Shown here: positions 17,296-24,092 of the stretch, one piece after another
Position numbering within the stretch: position 1 is the first letter of the stretch
Layout of the letters: every line of letters begins with the position of its first letter
Origin: an uncultured Porphyromonadaceae bacterium
GTDB taxonomy: Bacteria > Bacteroidota > Bacteroidia > Bacteroidales > Muribaculaceae
NCBI GenBank assembly: GCA_947176615.1
Contig: CAMWRO010000012.1
Location: forward strand, 1 to 24,092
DNA: 24,092 nucleotides
Direction: 5' to 3'
The notes under the pieces: model-generated
What the model was told of the DNA's origin: nothing
The model's input: only the letters and a program-made list of their open reading frames with translations
Databases searched by the model: none
Translations under genes and position numbers: made by a program

Positions 17296-19178
17296 ATTTA
17301 AAACAGATAAATCAGGCCATTTTGGCCTCGTCACTGATATCAATCTCTATTGTATCACATGCGTCTGAACTGAATGTCACGTCTCCTGACGGGCGCAATC
17401 AAATTTCGTTCTCAAAACCCGGGAAAGAGCTGACCTACAGCGTCAATCGCGACGGAAAGGAGCTGATTGCGCCCTCCCGTGCCGGACTCGACATCGACAA
17501 TTGGTCATGGGAAATGGCCCTCGGCAAACGCGACCTCGCGCAACCCGAGTGCTGGATGGATCTAATGACAGTAGACAGCGTGACAGTCAATCCCGCCGTC
17601 GACACCACATGGTCGCCTCTCTACGGCGAGCGGTCAACCGTAAAAGACAATTACAATTCGGCCACGCTCCACATGTCGCGAAAAGACAAGTCGGCCTACC
17701 GTCTCGATGTCGAAGTCAGAGCCTACAACGAAGGTCTTGCCTTCCGCTATTTTTTCCCCGAGCATCCCGCCGCCATCTTCCACAAGGTTGTCGAGGACCT
17801 CACTGATTATACTTTTCCCGAGGGAACAATGGCATGGAGCGAGAAATGGGCGCAGGCATTCTTCGACTATACGCCCGTTGACTCGATAACACGCCCCGTA
17901 GAACGCGCGCTCACTCTTGAGCTCCCCGGCAACCGATGGGTCGCTCTGACCGATGCCGATGTCGATGACTGGGCGCTGACCAAGTTTGTCGCCCGCGACG
18001 GCCGTCCCGGCACACTGTCATCAGTAATGTACAGCCCCGTGGATATTGTCACCTACTATGCCACCCCGTGGAAAATCATCATGACAGCCGACAATCCCGG
18101 GCAGCTCATCGAAAACAACGACATTGTTCTCAACCTCAATCCGCGCAACGAAATCGACGACACGTCATGGATACAACCGGGCAAAATCATGCGTTGCACC
18201 AAGCTGACAACCGAGGCCGGGATGAAAAACATCGACTTCTGCGCCGACCACAATATCCGGTACATGCTCTTTGACTGGCTGTGGTACGTCCCCTGCACCT
18301 CCCACGACGGCGATGCCACGAAAGTCATCGACGCTCTCGACATGCAGCGCGTCATCGACTACGGCAAGGAGAAAGGCGTCGGCCTGTGGCTCTATGTCAA
18401 CCAGCATGCCCTGATGAAACAGATGGACGAGCTGTTCCCGCTGCTCAATCAATGGGGAGTGGCCGGTGTCAAGTCGGGTTTCGTACAGTATGCCTCTCAC
18501 CGCTGGGCCACTTGGCTCCACGACATGGTGCGCAAGGCTGCCGACAACAAGCTGATGATGAACATCCACGACGAGTTCCGGCCCTCGGGTTTCTCCCGCA
18601 CCTATCCCAACCTTCTGACCCAAGAGGGCATCTGCGGCAATGAGGAATTTCCCGATGCGACCCACAATGTCACCCTTCCGTTCACCCGCATGATCAACGG
18701 CGCGGCCGACTATACCATCTGCTATTATGACAAGCGGTTAAAAAACACCCATGCCCACCAGCTTGCCGCATCGCTCGTGTTCTACAGTCCGTTGCAGACC
18801 ATCTTCTGGTATGACAACCCGTCACTCTATGGCGGCGAACCCGAGATAAAATGGTTTGAGGACCTTCAGACGACATTTGACGACTCGCGTGTACTGAGCG
18901 GCTATCCCGGCAAAAGCATCGTCATGGCACGCCGCAAAGGTACCGAATGGTTCGTCGGAGCGATGACCAACAATGACGGCTCTACCGAGACTGTCGACCT
19001 GTCTTTCCTCGACTCCGGCAAAAAATACACTGCCGAAATATACACCGACGGGGGCGAAAAGGTCAAGACCAAGACCCATGTCAAATGCGAGACACGCACC
19101 GTGACCTCCAAGGACAAACTGAAATTTGACCTCATGCCCCGTGGCGGCGCCGCAATGCATATTTTTCCCAAAGATTGA
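17292..19178 (+). CDS. GH97-family glycoside hydrolase with non-canonical catalytic positions
   Basis: A 628-residue exported protein of GH97, a family acting on alpha-glucosides, alpha-galactosides or beta-L-arabinopyranosides. A signal peptide (about 1-24) precedes the N-terminal beta-supersandwich (about 25-295), the (beta/alpha)8 barrel (about 296-540) and a C-terminal beta-domain. The family's barrel blocks are clear: GVAGVKSGF, NIHDEFRPSGFSRTYPN and EGICGNEEF. Retaining members have an Asp in the KxD motif; here it is Gly396. Inverting SusB-type members have HHETS on strand 3 and NAHEP later; here these read VNQHA and NIHDE, so Asp427 stands where SusB has Glu508. The general acid is kept as Glu451. 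It may be an unusual inverting enzyme, use a shifted base, or have a new specificity. Its ATG overlaps the previous stop by 4 bp, and its first 100-150 bases share the AT-rich composition of that gene. Confidence 0.88.
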   Translation: MNLKQINQAILASSLISISIVSHASELNVTSPDGRNQISFSKPGKELTYSVNRDGKELIAPSRAGLDIDNWSWEMALGKRDLAQPECWMDLMTVDSVTVNPAVDTTWSPLYGERSTVKDNYNSATLHMSRKDKSAYRLDVEVRAYNEGLAFRYFFPEHPAAIFHKVVEDLTDYTFPEGTMAWSEKWAQAFFDYTPVDSITRPVERALTLELPGNRWVALTDADVDDWALTKFVARDGRPGTLSSVMYSPVDIVTYYATPWKIIMTADNPGQLIENNDIVLNLNPRNEIDDTSWIQPGKIMRCTKLTTEAGMKNIDFCADHNIRYMLFDWLWYVPCTSHDGDATKVIDALDMQRVIDYGKEKGVGLWLYVNQHALMKQMDELFPLLNQWGVAGVKSGFVQYASHRWATWLHDMVRKAADNKLMMNIHDEFRPSGFSRTYPNLLTQEGICGNEEFPDATHNVTLPFTRMINGAADYTICYYDKRLKNTHAHQLAASLVFYSPLQTIFWYDNPSLYGGEPEIKWFEDLQTTFDDSRVLSGYPGKSIVMARRKGTEWFVGAMTNNDGSTETVDLSFLDSGKKYTAEIYTDGGEKVKTKTHVKCETRTVTSKDKLKFDLMPRGGAAMHIFPKD

Positions 19179-19267
19179 CGTGCATTAAGTGAACACAGCA
19201 CATTAATCGTATTAAAGGGTACAATTCCAAAGGTAAGAAAGATTGTTTTTTTGATTGAATCTATTTT

Positions 19268-20929
19268 ATGCGACTGTCTCGTTTTCTCATAACCGCCTCT
19301 CTTATCGTCGTTTCGGCAGTAATTGCCGAGGCGCGTGACAACCGTGCGTGGGTACCCGACATGGGCGACGGCACATATATCAACCCGGTAATCAATGCCG
19401 ATTACTCTGACCCGGATGTCGTGGCTGTGGGCGACGACTTCTATATGACAGCCTCCAGTTTCGGATGCGCCCCGGGACTCCCTATCCTCCATTCCCGCGA
19501 CCTCGTCAACTGGGACATTGTAAATTACGCGCTGAAAGAGGTGCCGCCGACCGACTTCTATGGCTCGGCACCGCGCCACGGTAAAGGCGTGTGGGCTCCG
19601 TCGATACGTTTCCATGACGGCGAGTATTATATCTACTGGGGCGACCCTGATTTCGGCATTTTCATGGTCAAGACAGCCGACCCGCTCGGAGAATGGTCAG
19701 AACCTGTACTCGTCAAGGCCGGCAAAGGAATGATTGACCCTACCCCCCTGTGGGATGACGACGGCCGCGTGTATCTCGTCCACGCGTGGGCGGCAAGCCG
19801 CTCACGATTCAACAGCATCGTGACCATCTGCGAACTCAACAGTGACGGGACAAAGGTTATATCGCAGCCGGTACTCGTGTTTGACGGCAACGACGGTGTG
19901 AACCACACTATCGAGGGGCCGAAACTCTACAAACGCAACGGGTGGTACTACATTTTCGCCCCGGCAGGCGGCGTGGTTGACGGATGGCAGATTGTGCTGC
20001 GCTCGCGCAACATATACGGGCCCTATGAATCGCGCATCGTCATGGCGCAGGGCGACACACCGGTCAACGGCCCGCATCAGGGCGCGTGGATTGACAATGC
20101 CGCCGGTGAGTCTTGGTTTCTCCACTTCCAAGACCGCGGACCTTACGGACGCGTAATCCATCTCAACCCTATGGCTTGGAACGAGGATTGGCCCGTAATC
20201 GGTGAAGACCCTGACGGCGACGGATGCGGCCAGCCTGTTATGCGGCACAAAAAGCCTGCTGTCAGCGGCAAAGTCGCTGTGACAGTGCCCCCGACAAGCG
20301 ACGATTTCAACTCACGCACATTGGGACGACAGTGGCAATGGCATGCCAACTATAACGACACCTACGGTTTCACCTCCGATATGGGATTCATGCGCCTCTA
20401 CGGCCACATCCTCTCCCCCGACGCCCCCAATTTCTGGGAAGTACCCAATCTGTTGCTCCAGAAATTCCCTGCCGAGGAATTTACCGCCACCGCCAAGGTC
20501 AAAATCTCGGCCAAGGCATCTTCAGAAGGAGTCATGTCAGGACTTATCGTCATGGGATGGGACTATGGCGCGCTCGGAGTCGAAAAGACCGGCGACAATT
20601 TTACGCTGAAACTCGTCACCTGCCATGATGCCGAACAAGGCAACCGCCAAGAGGCGGAAACAATCGCCACAATCAAGCCGTCGCGTGTCTACGAGGCCGG
20701 ACTTTACCCCAATCTCGAATGCGACCTGTATCTCCGGGTCAAGGTTGGCAAAGGCGCCGTGTGCAAGTTCAGCTACAGCCTCGACGGCAAGAAATTCATC
20801 AGTGCCGGGCAGCCGTTTCAGGCCCGTGCCGGAAAATGGATCGGAGCCAAAACGGGACTGTTCAGCGTAACCCCCGACGGCAATGACCGCGGATGGATGG
20901 ACATCGACAACTTCACTGTAACAAAATAA
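19268..20929 (+). CDS. GH43-family glycosidase (subfamily 12-like) with C-terminal beta-sandwich
   Basis: A 553-residue exported glycosidase, probably an alpha-L-arabinofuranosidase or beta-xylosidase-type enzyme trimming side chains. The signal peptide ends near residue 21. A five-bladed beta-propeller (about 36-330) carries the GH43 triad: base Asp48 (ADYSDPDVV), pKa modulator Asp157 (GMIDPTPLWDDDG) and acid Glu216 (HTIEGPKLYKR). A beta-sandwich (about 343-553, starting SDDFNSRTLGRQWQWH) matches the XynB_C-like domain found in such enzymes. The opening block NPVINADYSDPDVV and overall length suggest GH43 subfamily 12, though this is by eye. An 89-bp AT-rich gap separates it from GH97; no convincing promoter was found there, so it is likely still in the operon. 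It lies 19 bp before GH88. Confidence 0.9.
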   Translation: MRLSRFLITASLIVVSAVIAEARDNRAWVPDMGDGTYINPVINADYSDPDVVAVGDDFYMTASSFGCAPGLPILHSRDLVNWDIVNYALKEVPPTDFYGSAPRHGKGVWAPSIRFHDGEYYIYWGDPDFGIFMVKTADPLGEWSEPVLVKAGKGMIDPTPLWDDDGRVYLVHAWAASRSRFNSIVTICELNSDGTKVISQPVLVFDGNDGVNHTIEGPKLYKRNGWYYIFAPAGGVVDGWQIVLRSRNIYGPYESRIVMAQGDTPVNGPHQGAWIDNAAGESWFLHFQDRGPYGRVIHLNPMAWNEDWPVIGEDPDGDGCGQPVMRHKKPAVSGKVAVTVPPTSDDFNSRTLGRQWQWHANYNDTYGFTSDMGFMRLYGHILSPDAPNFWEVPNLLLQKFPAEEFTATAKVKISAKASSEGVMSGLIVMGWDYGALGVEKTGDNFTLKLVTCHDAEQGNRQEAETIATIKPSRVYEAGLYPNLECDLYLRVKVGKGAVCKFSYSLDGKKFISAGQPFQARAGKWIGAKTGLFSVTPDGNDRGWMDIDNFTVTK

Positions 20930-20948
20930 TATACCATAAAAATAAATC

Positions 20949-22193
20949 ATGAAACTTACCTCTATCATACCCTTAATGGGAATGGCATTGAGCGCGGCGG
21001 TCTATACCGGCTGTGTAAATGCCTCGGCTGAAACCGAACTCGACATTGACGGAGATCTCGCCTACTGCAATGCCCAGATTCACCGCACACTGGACGAATT
21101 GCGTGGTAACAGCGACTCCATCGACTATACAATGATGCCCCGCAACATGGAAGGGGATGCCACATGCTGGCACTGCCGCAAGGCCGACAAGGAGGAATGG
21201 TGCGGAGGCTTTTGGCCCGGCATCCTGTGGTATAACTACGAGGCGACCGGCGACACGACAATCAGAAAAGAAGCTGAAAAGTTCACTTCGTCACTTGAAT
21301 TTCTGTCCAAGATTCCCGCCTTTGACCATGACCTCGGATTCCTCATGTTCTGCAGCTATGGCAACGGCTACCGCCTGACCCGCGACCCGCACTACCGTCA
21401 GGTAATCATCGATACCGCCGATTCTCTCGCGACCCTCTACAATCCCAACGTGGGTACCATTCTCTCTTGGCCGCGAAATGTCAAGATGCTCGGAGGACAC
21501 AACACTATCATGGACAACATGATAAACCTTGAGATGCTTTTCTGGGCGGCCAAAAACGGCGGTGGCAGCAACCTCTATGACATCGCCGTGAAACATGCCG
21601 AGACGACAATGAAACATCATTTCCGCCCCGACTTCACTTGCTATCACGTCGCTGTATATGACTCGGTAAGCGGTGATTTTATCAAGGGGATGACCCATCA
21701 GGGGTATGCCGACAACTCGCTGTGGGCGCGTGGACAGTCTTGGGCCATCTACGGCTACACTATGGTATATCGCGAAACCCGTGACCCTCGTTTCCTTGAC
21801 TTCGCCCAAAAAGTCACCGACGCCTATCTTGACCGCCTCCCCGAGGACTATGTGCCTTACTGGGACTTTGACGACCCGCGCATCCCCGATGCCCCGCGCG
21901 ATGCGTCGGCTGCAGCCGTTGTCGCGTCGGCTCTCCTTGAACTTCAGGGATACGTCCTGCCAGAACAAAGCAAGAAATATCTCGCGGCCGCTGAAAAAAT
22001 GCTTGCCTCCCTCGGCTCTGACGCTTACCGCAGCGGTGACCGACGTCCGGCATTCCTTGACCACTCGGTAGGTCACCATCCCGCCGGAAGCGAGATTGAC
22101 GCTGCGATAATATATGCCGACTATTATTACATCGAGGCCCTTCTGCGCAAGAAGAAACTGGAAGAAAAGCATGACGTGCTTGCCACGCTGTAA
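20949..22193 (+). CDS. GH88-family unsaturated glucuronyl/galacturonyl hydrolase, lipoprotein
   Basis: A 414-residue enzyme that removes the 4,5-unsaturated uronic acid from the non-reducing end of lyase products by hydrating the double bond. The alpha/alpha barrel is complete. The two catalytic aspartates are visible: Asp128 (FDHDLGF) and Asp189 (IMDNMINLEMLFWAA). Their spacing of 61 residues equals that of the Bacillus UGL pair (Asp88/Asp149). Other family blocks are CGGFWPGILWY, QGYADNSLWARGQSWAIYGY and the C-terminal AAIIYADYYYIEAL. The signal MKLTSIIPLMGMALSAAVYTGC ends in a lipobox at Cys22, so it is probably membrane-anchored facing the periplasm. Its presence confirms that at least one of the two lyase-like proteins in this PUL is a true beta-eliminating lyase on a uronan. 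It is the last gene before the promoter at 22247. Confidence 0.93.
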   Translation: MKLTSIIPLMGMALSAAVYTGCVNASAETELDIDGDLAYCNAQIHRTLDELRGNSDSIDYTMMPRNMEGDATCWHCRKADKEEWCGGFWPGILWYNYEATGDTTIRKEAEKFTSSLEFLSKIPAFDHDLGFLMFCSYGNGYRLTRDPHYRQVIIDTADSLATLYNPNVGTILSWPRNVKMLGGHNTIMDNMINLEMLFWAAKNGGGSNLYDIAVKHAETTMKHHFRPDFTCYHVAVYDSVSGDFIKGMTHQGYADNSLWARGQSWAIYGYTMVYRETRDPRFLDFAQKVTDAYLDRLPEDYVPYWDFDDPRIPDAPRDASAAAVVASALLELQGYVLPEQSKKYLAAAEKMLASLGSDAYRSGDRRPAFLDHSVGHHPAGSEIDAAIIYADYYYIEALLRKKKLEEKHDVLATL

Positions 22194-22246
22194 CCCGCAG
22201 TCTCTATTTTAGTCCGACAAGCTAATTTTAATTCCAATTTTTTGGC

Positions 22247-22254
22247 TAATTTTG
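22247..22254 (+). promoter_or_regulatory. Predicted -7 box of a promoter for the DUF4861/kduD unit
   Basis: TAATTTTG matches TAnnTTTG exactly and lies 33 bases before the ATG at 22287. A clear -33 TTTG at 19-21 bases upstream is missing; only T-rich sequence is present. GCTAATTTT occurs twice, at 22221-22229 and 22245-22253, a short direct repeat around the promoter. Confidence 0.5.
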
Positions 22255-22286
22255 CCATATCAATCTCACACGTTTCTTCTATCGCA

Positions 22287-23492
22287 ATGAAAAAACTTAT
22301 CTTGGCGGCAGCGATTCTATCATCAATGACCGCTTGCCACAACAAGACAGCAACCATAACGCTCAGCAACGCGCTCGATTTTGACCGTCGCGGCGAAATC
22401 GTCGAAATTGCCATCGACAGCCTTCGGGCGACTGTCGGCACCGGCAAATTTCTCTATGTCACTGACAGCGAGGGAAACGAGATTCCGTCACAGGTCACTC
22501 ACGACAATCTGCTCATTTTCCCGACTGATGTCAAGGCGTCTTCAAGCGCGACCTACAAGGTCTACGCCTCGGAAACGCGCCACGACTATGACACGATAGC
22601 ACGCGGACGCGCTTATCCCGAGCGCGACGATGACATGGGGTGGGAAAACGACAAGGTCGGATTCCGTGCCTACGGTCCCGCACTCCAGAACCGTGGCGAG
22701 CGCGGATTCGGATATGACATTTTCCTGAAACGCGACACCGTCTACCCGATTCTCGACATGCTCTATGCCATCGAGCTGAATCCCGAGTCATGGGCCCGTG
22801 TCGATTCTATCCGCAAGAGCGAGGGCGATGCCGCAGCCGAGGAATTTATCAAGACTTTTTCCTATCACGTCGATCACGGCTATGGTATGGACTGCTATGC
22901 TGTAGGCCCTACCCTCGGCGCCGGTGTGGCGGCCCTGATGGTCTCTGACACGATTGTGTATCCGTGGTGTTACCGCGAGGCTGAAATTCTTGACAACGGC
23001 CCCCTGCGATTCTCGGTAAAGCTCGGCTTCACGCCGCTGAAAGCGGGAGCCGATACCTCGGTTATCGAAACCCGTGTCATCACTCTTGACGCCGGCTCAC
23101 ATCTTAACCGCACCGATATTTCCTACACCGGCCTGACCGCCACGTTGCCCATCGCCACCGGAATCGTGCTGCACGACACCGAGGGGACCGTGACCACCGA
23201 CCCCGAGAAGATGTTCATATCCTATATCGATCCCACGCAGGGTCCTGATAACGGCAAGGTGTTCATGGGCGCCACGTTCCCGGTGAATGTAACCGAGACC
23301 AGAGTTGACCGCCATGACGATTCTCCCTCCCATGTCCTCGCCATCAGCCCCTACAATCCCGGTGAAACCTATCGTTATTACTGGGGTTTCGCATGGGACA
23401 AGACCGACATTGACAACATCGATGACTGGAACGACCACCTTGCCCGTCAGGCAGCAACACTCCGCTCTCCGCTAAAGATTGAAATAAAATAA
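22287..23492 (+). CDS. DUF4861-type lipoprotein associated with uronate use
   Basis: A 401-residue lipoprotein of unknown biochemical role. I chose the ATG at 22287 because it gives a clear lipoprotein signal (MKKLILAAAILSSMTAC, Cys17); a TTG at 22242 would put extra residues before the signal and overlap the -7 box. The body looks all-beta, with family-like blocks YPERDDDMGWENDKVGFRAYGP (about 110-131; shared DDMGWEN) and RYYWGFAWDKTDI near the end. These match what I remember of DUF4861 proteins, which often sit beside pectin or uronate genes (GH88/GH105, kduI, kduD). It could be a carbohydrate mutarotase-like protein, a lyase or a hydrolase. Conserved acidic residues around 113-122 are candidates for an active site, but I do not assign a function. 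It is 93 bp after GH88, behind its own -7 box, and 18 bp before kduD. Confidence 0.75.
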   Translation: MKKLILAAAILSSMTACHNKTATITLSNALDFDRRGEIVEIAIDSLRATVGTGKFLYVTDSEGNEIPSQVTHDNLLIFPTDVKASSSATYKVYASETRHDYDTIARGRAYPERDDDMGWENDKVGFRAYGPALQNRGERGFGYDIFLKRDTVYPILDMLYAIELNPESWARVDSIRKSEGDAAAEEFIKTFSYHVDHGYGMDCYAVGPTLGAGVAALMVSDTIVYPWCYREAEILDNGPLRFSVKLGFTPLKAGADTSVIETRVITLDAGSHLNRTDISYTGLTATLPIATGIVLHDTEGTVTTDPEKMFISYIDPTQGPDNGKVFMGATFPVNVTETRVDRHDDSPSHVLAISPYNPGETYRYYWGFAWDKTDIDNIDDWNDHLARQAATLRSPLKIEIK

Positions 23493-23510
23493 TAAAACGA
23501 TTATAAGATA

Positions 23511-24092
23511 ATGGTAAATTTTTCACTGGAAGGTAAAGTGGCCCTTGTTACCGGTGCTGCTTACGGTATAGGACTCGCCATCGCTCAGGCTTTTGCCGAG
23601 GCCGGCGCAAAAATCGTGTTTAACTGCTCGCGTCAGGAGACTGTAGACCGTGGCCTCGCCGCCTACAAGGAACTCGGCATCGATGCAAAAGGCTATCTCT
23701 GCGACGTGACCGACGAGGACGCTGTAAAGGCTATGGTCGCCGACATCGAGGCCACCGTAGGCACAATCGACATCCTTGTCAACAACGCCGGGATTATCAA
23801 ACGTATCCCGATGGAGGAAATGGCAGTCGAGGATTTCCGCCGTGTCATTGACGTGGACCTTGTCGCCCCCTACATCTGCGCCAAGGCTGTCATCCCCGGA
23901 ATGATCAAGAAGGGACACGGAAAAATCATCAATATCTGCTCGATGATGAGCGAGCTTGGCCGCGAGACCGTCAGTGCCTACGCTGCCGCAAAGGGGGGCC
24001 TCAAGATGCTCACCCGCAACATCTGCTCCGAATTTGGCGAACACAATATCCAGTGCAACGGCATCCGCCCCGGCTACATAGCGACCGAACAG
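23511..24092 (+). CDS. kduD: KduD-type short-chain dehydrogenase (2-deoxy-D-gluconate 3-dehydrogenase / gluconate 5-dehydrogenase-like), 3' partial
   Basis: The first 194 residues of a classical short-chain dehydrogenase, cut by the right window edge; the family is usually about 250-270 residues. It shows the cofactor motif TGAAYGIG (14-21), NNAG (91-94) and the catalytic Ser144, Tyr157 and Lys161 (YAAAK). The block NICSMMSELGRETVSAYAAA is close to what I recall of Bacteroides proteins annotated as gluconate 5-dehydrogenase or KduD. KduD interconverts 2-keto-3-deoxygluconate and its diketo precursor in the cytoplasm, the step after the unsaturated uronic acid released by GH88 has isomerised and been processed by KduI. 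It lies 18 bp after the DUF4861 gene. A kduI partner may follow outside the window. The alternative is a gluconate 5-dehydrogenase (Ga5DH) acting in another uronate or ketogluconate route. Confidence 0.85.
   Translation, partial: MVNFSLEGKVALVTGAAYGIGLAIAQAFAEAGAKIVFNCSRQETVDRGLAAYKELGIDAKGYLCDVTDEDAVKAMVADIEATVGTIDILVNNAGIIKRIPMEEMAVEDFRRVIDVDLVAPYICAKAVIPGMIKKGHGKIINICSMMSELGRETVSAYAAAKGGLKMLTRNICSEFGEHNIQCNGIRPGYIATEQ

Larger units (their letters stand above)
15845..17440 (+). other. AT-rich island with foreign-looking codon use inside the GC-rich operon
   Basis: Base composition drops sharply here. The 60-base lines at 16501-16560 and 16681-16740 hold 26 and 27 G+C, and the line at 17281-17340 only 19, against 39 at 14341-14400 and 35 at 17521-17580. 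The island covers the second beta-helix gene and the first 100-150 bases of the GH97 gene. No transposase, terminal repeats or target-site duplication was seen. Homologous replacement or insertion from a lower-GC relative is inferred. Confidence 0.7.

Noticed and set aside
15845..17440. Insertion sequence or transposon as source of the AT-rich island
   Set aside because: No transposase, integrase, terminal inverted repeats or target duplication was seen at either boundary. Homologous recombination fits better.
18902..19615. Reverse-strand open frame (237 codons) across the GH97/GH43 junction
   Set aside because: It overlaps the coding ends of two well-supported genes, shows no recognisable motifs and has no promoter of its own.
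21291..22172. Long reverse-strand open frame (293 codons) opposite GH88
   Set aside because: It lies wholly over a gene with intact catalytic motifs and shows no domain of its own. GC-rich third positions commonly open the opposite strand.
22242..22286. Upstream TTG start for the DUF4861 protein
   Set aside because: It would begin before the -7 box and put 15 residues ahead of the lipoprotein signal.

Overview
The window is one polysaccharide utilization locus (PUL) of a Bacteroidota bacterium, most likely a Bacteroidales gut commensal of the Muribaculaceae type. The phylum rests on the adjacent SusC/SusD pair, many lipoprotein signal peptides, Bacteroidota -7 promoter boxes (TAnnTTTG) and the lack of strong Shine-Dalgarno sites. 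The family is a guess from the GC-rich coding sequence. All 14 protein genes lie on the + strand. No RNA genes, insertion sequences or CRISPR arrays were seen.

Layout: (1) 1-904, 3' part of a membrane-anchored AraC-type regulator (Y_Y_Y sensor, one transmembrane helix, DNA-binding domain, no kinase); its 5' end looks abnormal. (2) 905-1383, AT-rich spacer with a promoter at 1276-1307. (3) 1384-9983, import unit: ECF sigma factor, SusC transporter, SusD lipoprotein, Ig-repeat surface lipoprotein, surface lipoprotein lyase of the alginate-lyase superfamily. (4) 9984-22193, enzyme unit behind its own promoter and a structured leader: GH28-like beta-helix enzyme, heparinase II/III-type lyase, GH127/GH146 beta-L-arabinofuranosidase, a second GH28-like enzyme in an AT-rich foreign-looking segment, GH97, GH43, and GH88 unsaturated uronidase. 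(5) 22194-24092, third promoter, DUF4861-type lipoprotein, and the start of a KduD-type dehydrogenase cut by the right edge.

How it fits together (inference): the surface lyase and the Ig-repeat protein bind and cut a uronic-acid-containing glycan. SusCD imports the fragments. Periplasmic beta-helix enzymes, the second lyase, GH97, GH43 and GH127/146 then remove branches (probably arabinose and an alpha-linked sugar) and shorten the backbone. GH88 removes the 4,5-unsaturated uronic acid left by the lyases, and KduD acts in the cytoplasmic uronate pathway. The target therefore looks like an arabinose-decorated uronan. The set matches neither a standard pectin PUL (no PL9/PL11/GH105/GH106 seen) nor a glycosaminoglycan PUL (no sulfatase seen). 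Main points for a second look: the mosaic AT-rich paralog, the GH97 with non-canonical catalytic positions, the long leader hairpin at 10047-10116, and the sigma factor without an anti-sigma gene.
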